Below, piece by piece: positions 43,487-54,248 of a stretch of 64,000 bases of DNA; position 1 is the stretch's first letter, and each line of letters starts with the position of its first letter. The position numbers and the translations under genes are program-made. The notes below the pieces were generated by a model. That model saw only the letters and a list, made by a program, of their open reading frames with translations. It had not been told where the DNA came from and made no database searches. Origin of the DNA: Phytophthora quininea (Eukaryota; Oomycota; Peronosporomycetes; Peronosporales; Peronosporaceae); the NCBI GenBank assembly GCA_011947345.1, contig JAAVTG010000425.1, forward strand, positions 1 to 64,000. The letters run 5' to 3'.

Positions 43487-44947
43487 ATGGTGCGCTCGCT
43501 GTGTGTGCTCTCCGCCGCGCCAGGCCTCGTCAGCGCGTGGAACATGCACGCCGTGACCTCGTACCAAGCTCGCGTGGAGACGTTCGCCCCTCGATGGGAC
43601 GCTACCAACCAGGCATTCGTCTCCGGGCTCCCCGATTCCTACTCTTCAAGCGGAAGTAACTTTACCTTCGAGCAGCGATACCGAGGCACTCTAGACTCCG
43701 TCACCACCTCCAGCGTGGAAGGCGCTCTCATGTACCTGCAGCGAGACTGCATCGACATTGGCGCAGACCCAACCGCAGCCAACTGCCACCGACGAAAAAA
43801 CGTCAGTGTCATCTCCTTCTTGGAGGTGAAAGTGGCGCAGCCCAATGCTGCGTTAGCCGAGTACCAAGCCCAACGCTACATGTACCCAGAGTACTGTCCG
43901 TTTGTCGTCATGCAGGACGGACAGTGTCGATATATGGACGAGACTAACAATGGAGACGCCAGCTCCAGTTCCAGCTCGGAGCATCCACCAGAATGCAAGC
44001 AATTTAACGGACTAGATGGCCAGCCAGATATCGGCCCATGCGTCGGCGCTCAAGCCTTTTCGGCGGATATGGTGGCGCCATACCTTGATACAGTGTGGTT
44101 CTCATATCCTGGAAGTTGTGTTACGTCTAGTTGGAGTGACAAAAGTGAGTCATGTCGAGCGAAACACCCTGGCGGGTTGTGTCCATTTGGCACCGAGCCG
44201 GACGGAGTCACGTGCACGTATTCGTACAAGATCTTGGGCTATTTGTCGATCGATCAGTTGGTAGGAATCACGGCGATCTCGACAGTGAATTCGACAGCTA
44301 CAAACGTAACGGAGTCTGGGAGTTCAGCTTCAGACTCGTCGGAATCGGCGATTGACAAGATCCAGAAGGCTGGTAGTAGATACTACAAGAACTACAATGC
44401 GTTCTGCAGAGCTGGCGGCGTCGAGTTCCACTCGTACGACCAGGATAAGACCCTCGGACTTAAGAATGTGACTAGCATTCCGTTCTGGAAGAGCCCGTCG
44501 GCACTCGAGACCAACGTTGCTCGCACGAACTTGATGATCGCTCTGTATAATGAACTCGCGGATGAAGACACCAACCACATGCAGAAACTACCGACAGATC
44601 TGGATGCACTGAGGGAAGCCAATCCTCCCTGTTACGAGAACGGATTGGCGTGTTATGATGCGGAATTCGGTTGTCGACGACACTCGTACGCCCAAGTGTG
44701 CTCTGTGTGTCGCGGTCAGAGAGATATGTGCGTCCGACAGATCTCAGCGTACACTTTCCCGGCGCTTGAGAAGGTATCACGCTCGGTTTCTGACAGTGAA
44801 CTTCGTAGCGGGATTTTCGCCACTCTTGCCGCTCAAGCTGCGGCGAGCTCGGGCAGCGGCAATAGTGGCGCTCCAGCTACAAGTACTAGTGCTGATGTGG
44901 TTGCGCTTGTATTAGCATTGCTGGGTAGCTGGTATACGTTGCGATGA
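43487..44947 (+). CDS. Cysteine-rich secreted protein with GPI-like tail, unknown function
   Basis: An intact frame of 486 residues. The N terminus (MVRSLCVLSAAPGLVSAW) is a signal peptide. The body has about 20 Cys, N-glycosylation sites (NFT, NVS, NST, NVT) and a Ser-rich spacer. The C terminus (ADVVALVLALLGSWYTLR) after a Ser/Gly/Ala stretch looks like a GPI signal. I do not recognise the family; it resembles conserved oomycete surface proteins of unknown role. It lies just downstream of the phosphatases on the same strand, with no sign of shared transcription. Confidence 0.75.
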   Translation: MVRSLCVLSAAPGLVSAWNMHAVTSYQARVETFAPRWDATNQAFVSGLPDSYSSSGSNFTFEQRYRGTLDSVTTSSVEGALMYLQRDCIDIGADPTAANCHRRKNVSVISFLEVKVAQPNAALAEYQAQRYMYPEYCPFVVMQDGQCRYMDETNNGDASSSSSSEHPPECKQFNGLDGQPDIGPCVGAQAFSADMVAPYLDTVWFSYPGSCVTSSWSDKSESCRAKHPGGLCPFGTEPDGVTCTYSYKILGYLSIDQLVGITAISTVNSTATNVTESGSSASDSSESAIDKIQKAGSRYYKNYNAFCRAGGVEFHSYDQDKTLGLKNVTSIPFWKSPSALETNVARTNLMIALYNELADEDTNHMQKLPTDLDALREANPPCYENGLACYDAEFGCRRHSYAQVCSVCRGQRDMCVRQISAYTFPALEKVSRSVSDSELRSGIFATLAAQAAASSGSGNSGAPATSTSADVVALVLALLGSWYTLR

Positions 44948-45231
44948 GCTTGATGGTGTCCGGGGAACGAAGTTATGTAGAGCTAAGAGCAAAGTAAACG
45001 AAGCACATACGTAGTATACGTGATTGCCTTTGTTGGCATGGCCCCTCTTGGATCTGAGGAACGCTGCTTGTGCCGTCACGCTCAGCATATCGACTAGACT
45101 TTCGACAGTCACACCTTAACTCAGAATGTTCAATGGACTCAGGTAAGAGTTTTGGATTCGTATGTACTTGCTACGGTAGTCTGGGTTTTTACGACTCCGA
45201 TCGGTTTTGTGGCCCAACTAGTGAGTGGAGC
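44948..45231. other. Short convergent spacer
   Basis: The 3' flanks of the GPI-like protein (+) and the Kazal gene (-). Nothing else seen. Confidence 0.5.
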
Positions 45232-45582
45232 TTACTCTCTCGTGATCCCAGCATCCTTCTCGCACTGGGCCAGCAACAGCTCGCACTTGTTGGAGTAAGT
45301 GTTTCCTTCCTCGTCGTCGATCGGGTTGAACTCTTGCGTGCACGCGAAGTCGCACGGGAGAGGAGGAAACGTCAGGCGAGGGCATCGTCCTTCCGAGACT
45401 TGAGTCACGTTGCCGTCGCTCTTGCAGGACGCAATGCCCAGCTCGCACTTGTTGGAGTACGTGACCCCATCGGAGTCGCAGACTGGCTCCTCCATCACGT
45501 CGGGACATCCATCCGAACAATTGCTGGCAGCGTTGGTGGACGCGATGGCGAGCGCTGCGAGGAGGCAGAAGGAGAGCTTCAT
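45232..45582 (-). CDS. Kazal-type serine protease inhibitor, two domains
   Basis: The ATG at 45582 (MKLSFCLLAALAIASTNA) gives a signal peptide and a 116-residue protein. The longer upstream frame is rejected because it would put the signal peptide inside. Domain 1 has the six Kazal Cys (CSDGC...PVC...YSNKC...ASC...GRC). Domain 2 (CDFAC...TYSNKC...AQC) lacks the third and sixth Cys, leaving two disulfides. That two-disulfide form is known in Phytophthora EPI inhibitors, which block apoplastic subtilisin-like proteases of the host plant. Target and P1 specificity are inferred only. Confidence 0.88.
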   Translation of the reverse strand: MKLSFCLLAALAIASTNAASNCSDGCPDVMEEPVCDSDGVTYSNKCELGIASCKSDGNVTQVSEGRCPRLTFPPLPCDFACTQEFNPIDDEEGNTYSNKCELLLAQCEKDAGITRE

Positions 45583-45610
45583 GGCTTGGCTGGTTGTTGT
45601 GCTTTGCTGG

Positions 45611-45626
45611 AAATTGGAAAGTGAGC
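45611..45626 (-). promoter_or_regulatory. Oomycete core promoter of the Kazal gene
   Basis: The minus strand reads GCTCACTTTCCAATTT. It differs from the consensus GCTCATTYYNCAWTTT only at the sixth position and lies 29 bases before the start codon. The strongest promoter match in the window. Confidence 0.7.
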
Positions 45627-46028
45627 TCGCTTTAATCTCTTCTACTTGTGTGACAATGCAGCGCCTCAATGCCGATTGACTGTGTCAGCAACTGATACTT
45701 TTGCTGTTCGAGGGGATTGGGTGATTACGATGCCACTGCGTACAACAAACACGCTTTCGATCCAAGTGTTGAATATCGTTCGACCTGCATTTTATTGTTA
45801 GAATAAAATCGATATTGCTTTCGGTAACCAAGAAGAAAAAAGTCGAGGGCACTGAACAATACCGCCGCTACAAAACTAATAATTGGTGCCATTTTGTTAG
45901 ATATTTTTGTTGTAAACTTGGTCAGTGTTATTTGCAATTTATTTCAGCGAGGTGCCAATTATAACATAAACGACTACCTACCGGTAATGAATAACAGATA
46001 AACTCATAAAAGAGCGTCTCCACCGCCA
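45627..46028. other. Spacer before the Helitron array
   Basis: AT-rich sequence without a recognised gene. The last base before the first Helitron is A, and the first after the array is T, as expected of insertion between A and T. Confidence 0.5.
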
Positions 46029-46353
46029 TCTTAGACTACTACTAGAGACTTGCTGTCTGTCCGTTTGTCGGTCGGTCGGTCCGTCGCCGAGTTTCGATGG
46101 ACAAGATCCGGCGCTGCCATTGGCTGCCGAGCGCCAGCGACGGCGGCGCCTATTCGCCAAAAACAATTTCGACCAATCGCTGCCGAGCGGAGCGAAGGCG
46201 GCCCGAGACGTGGACCACACGAATAGTAGGGTGGTACACACCAAACGTACTTAATGAAGAGGTCAACAGTAGTCCCCACACACGTAGTCCACACACAACC
46301 AAAACCAAACGCGATGGAGCGTGGGAACGTTACCTGCGCTCGCTTGCGAAACG

Positions 46354-48660
46354 ATGCTATACAAGGACATCTCCAAGGAGTTCGTTTGGAAAGAGAAGCA
46401 GTGGGTTTGGCGCAAGCAGTAGAGAGAGGCACTAGAAAGAATAATCCATGTAGCCTCCCCGGACGCCGAGAAGTTTTTCCTCCGAATATTGCTCTGTAAT
46501 CGAAGAGAGCCTACATCGTTCGAGAGTTTACGGACAGTTAACGGCGTAGTGTGTCCCACGTTTAGAGACACAGCGTTACAATTGGGATATCTTGACAACG
46601 ATCAAGAGTGGGCTGCATGCATGAGAGAGGCTGCAAGTTTTCAGATCCCATACCAACTTCGACAGCTCTTCAGTACACAGTTAGTGTACTCGATGCCAAG
46701 AGATGTCCGTGGGTTGTGGGACCAATTCTATGAGGAATTGAATCGGGATATAGCGCATAAGCACCGGGATCTCCCCGAGTCTACACGGGTGACTGTGGTG
46801 TTTTTGAGACGCTAAGAAGCGTGAACGATTTGCTAAAGGTGAGTGGATATGCTGTGACCGATTTTGACCTTCCGCAGTTGAGTGATTTCCCGAGTTTGGT
46901 TCGAGAGTCCCTTCTCGACAACAATCTCATACGCCGCGAGAAAAGCTACAGCACAAGGACATTGGAGGCTATTGTTCGCGACGAGACCAAACTCAACGAA
47001 GGGCAGAAAGCCGTATTCGACCAGATCATACAAGCCGTCGAAGCCGAGTCAGGACATGAGGTATCGACGGCCAGCGCTTCGCGTAACGACGGGGGCAGGT
47101 CATCCACGCGGGAAGTTTCACAAAAGCTTTTCTTTGTTGATGGGCCTGGTGGGACGGGAAAGTCTACATTACTTCGACACATTTTGGCCAGGGTGCGTCT
47201 GGATGGAAAGATTGCACTTGCTGTTGCGTCCAGTGGAATTGGATCTCCACTTTCCATGGGCGGGCGTACGGCGCATTCTACTTTTAAAATTCCGCTGAAA
47301 CTGGACAAGGATTCTACGTGTTCGATTTTCAAACAATCGCACCTGCGCAAGCTTATCCAGCAGACCAGTTTGGTCATTTGGGATGAAGCTCCGATGACGC
47401 ATCGCCACGCGTTTGAGGCTGTCGACCGAATGCTACGGGACATTGTGGATAACCCCAGGGAGCCTTTCGGCGGAAAGGTTTTGTCCTCTCAGGAGATTCC
47501 CGCCAGATCCTTCCTGTTGTGAAGAGAGGCACGCCTGCAGAAACGATCAACGCGTGTATAAAGGAATCGCCTCTGTGGAGACACTTTTGCAGGTTCGGTT
47601 AACACAGAACATGCGCATTGGGAGCGAGGGGACAGGAGAAAGCGACGAGGATATCCTGTCTTTCTCTGATTTTTGCTTGCCGTTGGGAGGGTCGGCACGA
47701 AAAACGTGCTGATCTTGGCAATGACTACATCGAGATTTCTGCTGATATGCTGATCCCGAATCCTCCTGTAGAAGACGACGAGGACGAGGAAATAGCTCCA
47801 GGGGCAATACCAAGGGGTATGACCCGCATCATTGACGCAATGTATGCCGACGTTGCGAATCCGGAGGTTGCGAGTGATGAATATTTTGCCAGTCGTACGA
47901 TTTTGACGACTACGAACGAGACGGTACGGAGAATCAACGAGGCAGTCGCAGCTCGACTTCCGGAGACAGCGCGGGAGTATTTGTCGGTAGACTCGGTGGA
48001 GGATGATGACGGAACGTTGTTCGAGCAGGAGTTCCTCCACTCGGTGAACATGAACGGGATTCCACCTCACAGACTACTGCTCAAGAAGGGCATCCCCATC
48101 ATGATGATGAGAAATCTGAACCCGGATCTTGGACTGTGCAACGGAACGCGTCTACGAATCGTCGGCTTGAAGGACCACGTCATTCGAGCAACAATTATGA
48201 CTGGAGAACGAACAGGCCAAGAAGTACTCATCCCGAGAATTATGTTCGTGAGCGACGACGACAACTCCAATTTCCCCTTCCGGCTACGACGAAAGCAGTT
48301 CCCCGTGCAACCAGCATTCGCCATGACGATTAACACGGCCCAAGGTCAGACGGTGTTAAACTTGGGGCTGTACTTGGCTTCCCGTGCTTTTCGCATGGCC
48401 AGTTGTATGTGGCGTTGTCTCGCGTGACCTCTCGAAGCAAGTTCAAGGCGTTGATTGAGTATCCAGAGTTCGTAGACCCGGACGGAGGAGTGTACACGAG
48501 AAACATCGTGTACACGCAGATTTTCGATTGGGAGTCGAGGTGCATTTCTAGGCTAGATGTAGTAGCTTGCCACTACGAACTAGAACCAAGCTTTATTTTG
48601 GACAAATGGCAAATTTCATGTTTTATAAAACATTTTATACGCCTGTACGTTTTAGATTGA
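46354..48660 (+). pseudogene. Helitron PIF1-type helicase remnant, unit 1
   Basis: Only the C-terminal helicase part of a RepHel protein is left, starting at LYKDISKEFVW. A TAG follows the WRKQ motif, and the frame then runs through PTSFESLRTVNGVV, shifts near 46790, and continues through Walker A GPGGTGKS (near 47140), Walker B VIWDEAPM, a shift near 47480 and others before TINTAQGQT and the C-terminal block, which is out of frame after ASRAF. PIF1 helicases unwind DNA during rolling-circle transposition. The breaks before the Walker motifs are shared by the other units, so the gene was dead before amplification. Confidence 0.82.
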
Positions 48661-48741
48661 ACTACTTACTAATTCGTGCGATAAGTTAAATCATCCCGCC
48701 GGAGGTGGGCGGTCCACACAGCTGCATCGAACCATAACCCA

Positions 48742-48769
48742 CCGCCGCGTAGCGGCGGCGCTCGGCTAG
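48742..48769 (+). repeat. Helitron 3' hairpin and CTAG end (unit 1/2 joint)
   Basis: Arms 48742-48748 and 48752-48758 around GTA, then CGCTCGG and CTAG. The same 28 bases close every unit: ends at 51510, 54248, 56998 and 59746. Confidence 0.88.
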
Positions 48770-51510
48770 TCTTAGACTACTACTAGAGACTTGCTGTCTG
48801 TCCGTTTGTCGGTCGGTCGGTCCGTCGCCGAGTTTCGATGGACAAGATCCGGCGCTGCCATTGGCTGCCGAGCGCCAGCGACGGCGGCGCCTATTCGCCA
48901 AAAACAATTTCGACCAATCGCTGCCGAGCGGAGCGAAGGCGGCCCGAGACGTGGACCACACGAATAGTAGGGTGGTACACACCAAACGTACTTAATGAAG
49001 AGGTCAACAGTAGTCCCCACACACGTAGTCCACACACAACCAAAACCAAACGCGATGGAGCGTGGGAACGTTACCTGCGCTCGCTTGCGAAACGATGCTA
49101 TACAAGGACATCCCCAAGGAGTTCGTTTGGAAAGAGAAGCAGTGGGTTTGGCGCAAGCAGTAGAGAGAGGCACTAGAAAGAATAATCCATGTAGCCTCCC
49201 CGGACGCCGAGAAGTTTTTCCTCCGAATATTGCTCTGTAATCGAAGAGAGCCTACATCGTTCGAGAGTTTACGGACAGTTAACGGCGTAGTGTGTCCCAC
49301 GTTTAGAGACACAGCGTTACAATTGGGATACCTGGACAACGAACAAGGTGGGCTGCATGCATGACAGAGGCTGCAAGTTTTCAGATCCCATACCAACTTC
49401 GACAGCTCTTCAGTACACAGTTAGTGTACTCGATGCCAAGAGATGTCCGTGGGTTGTGGGACCAATTCTATGAGGAATTGAATCGGGATATAGCGCATAA
49501 GCACCGGGATCTCCCCGAGTCTACACGGGTGACTGTGGTGTTTTTGAGACGCTAAGAAGCGTGAACGATTTGCTAAAGGTGAGTGGGTATGCTGTGACCG
49601 ATTTTGACCTTCCGCAGTTGAGTGATTTCCCGAGTTTGGTTCGAGAGTCCCTTCTCGACAACAATCTCATACGCCGCGAGAAAAGCTACAGCACAAGGAC
49701 ATTGGAGGCTATTGTTCGCGACGAGGCCAAACTCAACGAAGGGCAGAAAGCCGTATTCGACCAGATCATACAAGCCGTCGAAGCCGAGTCAGGACATGAG
49801 GTATCGACGGCCAGCGCTTCGCGTAACGACGGGGGCAGGTCATCCACGCGGGAAGTTTCACAAAAGCTTTTCTTTGTTGATGGGCCTGGTGGAACGGGAA
49901 AGTCTACATTACTTCGACACATTTTGGCCAGGGTGCGTCTGGATGGGAAGATTGCACTTGCTGTTGCGTCCAGTGGAATTGCATCTCCACTTTCCATGGG
50001 CGGGCGTACGGCGCATTCTACTTTCAAAATTCCGCTGAAACTGGACAAGGATTCTACGTGTTCGATTTTCAAACAATCGCACCTGCGCAAGCTTATCCAG
50101 CAGACCAGTTTGGTCATTTGGGATGAAGCTCCGATGACGCATCGCCACGCGTTTGAGGCTGTCGACCGAATGCTACGGGACATTGTGGATAACCCCAGGG
50201 AGCCTTTCGGCGGAAAGGTTTTTGTCCTCTCAGGAGATTTCCGCCAGATCCTTCCTGTCGTGAAGAGAGGCACGCCTGCAGAAACGATCAACGCGTGTAT
50301 AAAGGAATCGCCTCTGTGGAGACACTTTTGCAGGTTCGGTTAACACAGAACATGCGCATTGGGAGCGAGGGGACAGGAGAAAGCGACGAGGATATCCTGT
50401 CTTTCTCTGATTTTTGCTTGCCGTTGGGGAGGGTCGGCACGAAAAACGTGCTGATCTTGGCAATGACTACATCAAGATTTCTGCTGATATGCTGATCCCG
50501 AATCCTCCTGTAGAAGACGACGAGGACGAGGAAATAGCTCCAGGGGCAATACCAAGGGGTATGACCCGCATCATTGACGCAATGTATGCCGACGTTGCGA
50601 ATCCGGAGGTTGCGAGTGATGAATATTTTGCCAGTCGTACGATTTTGACGACTACGAACGAGACGGTACGGAGAATCAACGAGGCAGTCGCAGCTCGACT
50701 TCCGGAGACAGCGCGGGAGTATTTGTCGGTAGACTCGGTGGAGGATGATGACGGAACGTTGTTCGAGCAGGAGTTCCTCCACTCGGTGAACATGAACGGG
50801 ATTCCACCTCACAGACTACTGCTCAAGAAGGGCATCCCCATCATGATGATGAGAAATCTGAACCCGGATCTTGGACTGTGCAACGGAACGCGTCTACGAA
50901 TCGTCGGCTTGAAGGACCACGTCATTCGAGCAACAATTATGACTGGAGAACGAACAGGCCAAGAAGTACTCATCCCGAGAATTATGTTCGTGAGCGACGA
51001 CGACAACTCCAATTTCCCCTTCCGGCTACGACAAAAGCAGTTCCCCGTGCAACCAGCATTCGCCATGACGATTAACACGGCCCAAGGTCAGACGGTGTTA
51101 AACTTGGGGCTGTACTTGGCTTCCCGTGCTTTTCGCATGGCCAGTTGTATGTGGCGTTGTCTCGCGTGACCTCTCGAAGCAAGTTCAAGGCGTTGATTGA
51201 GTATCCAGAGTTCGTAGACCCGGACGGAGGAGTGTACACGAGAAACATCGTGTACACGCAGATTTCGATTGGGAGTCGAGGTGCATTTCTAGGCTAGATG
51301 TAGTAGCTTGCCACTACGAACTAGAACCAAGCTTTATTTTGGACAAATGGCAAATTTCATGTTTTATAAAACATTTTATACGCCTGTACGTTTTAGATTG
51401 AACTACTTACTAATTCGTGCGATAAGTTAAATCATCCCGCCGGAGGTGGGCGGTCCACACAGCTGCATCGAACCATAACCCACCGCCGCGTAGCGGCGGC
51501 GCTCGGCTAG
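48770..51510 (+). mobile_element. Helitron unit 2
   Basis: 2741 bp, same length as unit 1 and joined directly to units 1 and 3. It has the GIASPL helicase variant of units 3 and 4 but the 5' subterminal variant of units 1 and 5. Confidence 0.88.
49095..51297 (+). pseudogene. Helitron helicase remnant, unit 2
   Basis: Same plan as unit 1 with Walker A GPGGTGKS near 49882. It has TINTAQGQT, and the C-terminal block is broken by a CCC where an open frame needs CCCC. The final frame loses one T near 51266. Confidence 0.8.
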
Positions 51511-54248
51511 TCTTAGACTACTACTAGAGACTTGCTGTCTGTCCGTTTGTCGGTCGGTCGGTCCGTCGCCGAGTTTCGATGGACAAGATCCGGCGCTGCC
51601 ATTGGCTGCCGAGCGCCAGCGACGGCGGCGCCCATTCGCCAAAAAGAGTTTCGGCCAATCGCTGCCGAGCGGAGCGAAGGCGGCCGAGACGTGGACCACA
51701 CCAATAGTAGGGTGGTCCACACCAAACGTACTTAATGAAGAGGTCAACAGTAGTCCCCACACACGTAGTCCACACACAACCAAAACCAAACGCGATGGAG
51801 CGTGGGAACGTTACCTGCGCTCGCTTGCGAAACGATGCTATACAAGGACATCCCCAAGGAGTTCGTTTGGAAAGAGAAGCAGTGGGTTTGGCGCAAGCAG
51901 TAGAGAGAGGCACTAGAAAGAATAATCCATGTAACCTCCCGGACGCCGAGAAGTTTTTCCTCCGAATATTGCTCTGTAATCGAAGAGAGCCTACATCGTT
52001 CGAGAGTTTACGGACAGTTAACGGCGTCGTGTGTCCCACGTTTAGGGACGCAGCGTTACAATTGGGATATCTGGACAACGAACAAGGTGGGCTGCATGCA
52101 TGACAGAGGCTGCAAGTTTTCAGATCCCATACCAACTTCGACAGCTCTTCAGTACACAGTTAGTGTACTCGATGCCAAGAGATGTCCGTGGGTTGTGGGA
52201 CCAATTCTATGAGGAATTGAATCGGGATATAGCGCATAAGCACCGGATCTCCCCGAGTCTACACGGGTGACTGTGGTGTGTTTGAGACGCTAAGAAGCGT
52301 GAACGATTTGCTAAAGGTGAGTGGGTATGCTGTGACCGATTTTGACCTTCCGCAGTTGAGTGATTTCCCGAGTTTGGTTCGAGAGTCTCTTCTCGACAAC
52401 AATCTCATACGCCGCGAGAAAAGCTACAGCACAAGGACATTGGAGGCTATTGTTCGCGACGAGGCCAAACTCAACGAAGGGCAGAAAGCCGTATTCGACC
52501 AGATCATACAAGCCGTCGAAGCCGAGTCAGGACATGAGGTATCGACGGCCAGCGCTTCGCGTAACGACGGGGGCAGGTCATCCACGCGGGAAGTTTCACA
52601 AAAGCTTTTCTTTGTTGATGGGCCTGGTGGAACGGGAAAGTCTACATTACTTCGACACATTTTGGCCAGGGTGCGTCTGGATGGGAAGATTGCACTTGCT
52701 GTTGCGTCCAGTGGAATTGCATCTCCACTTTCCATGGGCGGGCGTACGGCGCATTCTACTTTCAAAATTCCGCTGAAACTGGACAAGGATTCTACGTGTT
52801 CGATTTTCAAACAGTCGCACCTGCGCAAGCTTATCCAGCAGACCAGTTTGGTCATTTGGGATGAAGCTCCGATGACGCATCGCCACGCGTTTGAGGCTGT
52901 CGACCGAATGCTACGGGACATTGTGGATAACCCCAGGGAGCCTTTCGGCGGAAAGGTTTTTGTCCTCTCAGGAGATTCCGCCAGATCCTTCCTGTCGTGA
53001 AGAGAGGCACGCCTGCAGAAACGATCAACGCGTGTATAAAGGAATCGCCTCTGTGGAGACACTTTTGCAGGTTCGGTTAACACAGAACATGCGCATTGGG
53101 AGCGAGGGGACAGGAGAAAGCGACGAGGATATCCTGTCTTTCTCTGATTTTTGCTTGCCGTTGGGGAGGGTCGGCACGAAAAACGTGCTGATCTTGGCAA
53201 TGACTACATCAAGATTCCTGCTGATATGCTGATCCCGAATCCTCCTGTAGAAGACGACGAGGACGAGGAAATAGCTCCAGGGGCAATACCAAGGGGTATG
53301 ACCCGCATCATTGACGCAATGTATGCCGACGTTGCGAATCCGGAGGTTGCGAGTGATGAATATTTTGCCAGTCGGACGATTTTGACGACTACGAACGAGA
53401 CGGTACGGAGAATCAACGAGGCAGTCGCAGCTCGACTTCCGGAGACAGCGCGGGAGTATTTGTCGGTAGACTCGGTGGAGGATGATGACGGAACGTTGTT
53501 CGAGCAGGAGTTCCTCCACTCGGTGAACATGAACGGGATTCCACCTCACAGACTACTGCTCAAGAAGGGCATCCCCATCATGATGATGAGAAATCTGAAC
53601 CCGGATCTTGGACTGTGCAACGGAACGCGTCTACGAATCGTCGGCTTGAAGGACCACGTCATTCGAGCAACAATTATGACTGGAGAACGAACAGGCCAAG
53701 AAGTACTCATCCCGAGAATTATGTTCGTGAGCGACGACGACAACTCCGATTTCCCCTTCCGGCTACGACGAAAGCAGTTCCCCGTGCAACCAGCATTCGC
53801 CATGACGATTAACAAGGCCCAAGGTCAGACGGTGTTAAACTTGGGGCTGTACTTGGCTTCCCCGTGCTTTTCGCATGGCCAGTTGTATGTGGCGTTGTCT
53901 CGCGTGACCTCCCGAAGCAAGTTCAAGGCGTTGATTGAGTATCCAGAGTTCGTAGACCCGGACGGAGGAGTGTACACGAGAAACATCGTGTACACGCAGA
54001 TTTTCGATTAGGAGTCGAGGTGCATTTCTAGGCTAGATGTAGTAGCTTGCCACTACGAACTAGAACCTAGCTTTATTTGGACAAATGGCAAATTTCATGT
54101 TTTATAAAACATTTTATACGCCTGTATGTTTTAGATTGAACTACTTAGTAATTCGTGCGAAAAGTTAAATCATCCCGCCGGAGGTGGGCGGTCCACACAG
54201 CTGCATCGAACCATAACCCACCGCCGCGTAGCGGCGGCGCTCGGCTAG
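51511..54248 (+). mobile_element. Helitron unit 3
   Basis: 2738 bp. The 5' subterminal region carries the CATTCGCCAAAAAGAG variant shared only with unit 4. Confidence 0.88.
51836..54011 (+). pseudogene. Helitron helicase remnant, unit 3 (best preserved motif set)
   Basis: The only unit that keeps Lys in TINKAQGQT and that also reads through SPCFSHGQLYVALSRVTS to a stop at 54011, giving a 286-codon C-terminal frame. It still has the early TAG and the shared shifts, plus its own G loss near 52245, so it is not functional. Confidence 0.8.

Larger units (their letters stand above)
46029..48769 (+). mobile_element. Helitron unit 1
   Basis: 2741 bp. Its start borders host DNA (...CCGCCA|TCTTAG) and its end joins unit 2. 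In the helicase region it shares the GIGSPL variant with unit 5, and in the 5' subterminal part it is like units 2 and 5. Confidence 0.88.

Noticed and set aside
49686..50291. Long minus-strand frames antisense to the Helitron helicase, present in every unit
   Set aside because: They follow the helicase reading frame on the other strand and carry no motif of their own.
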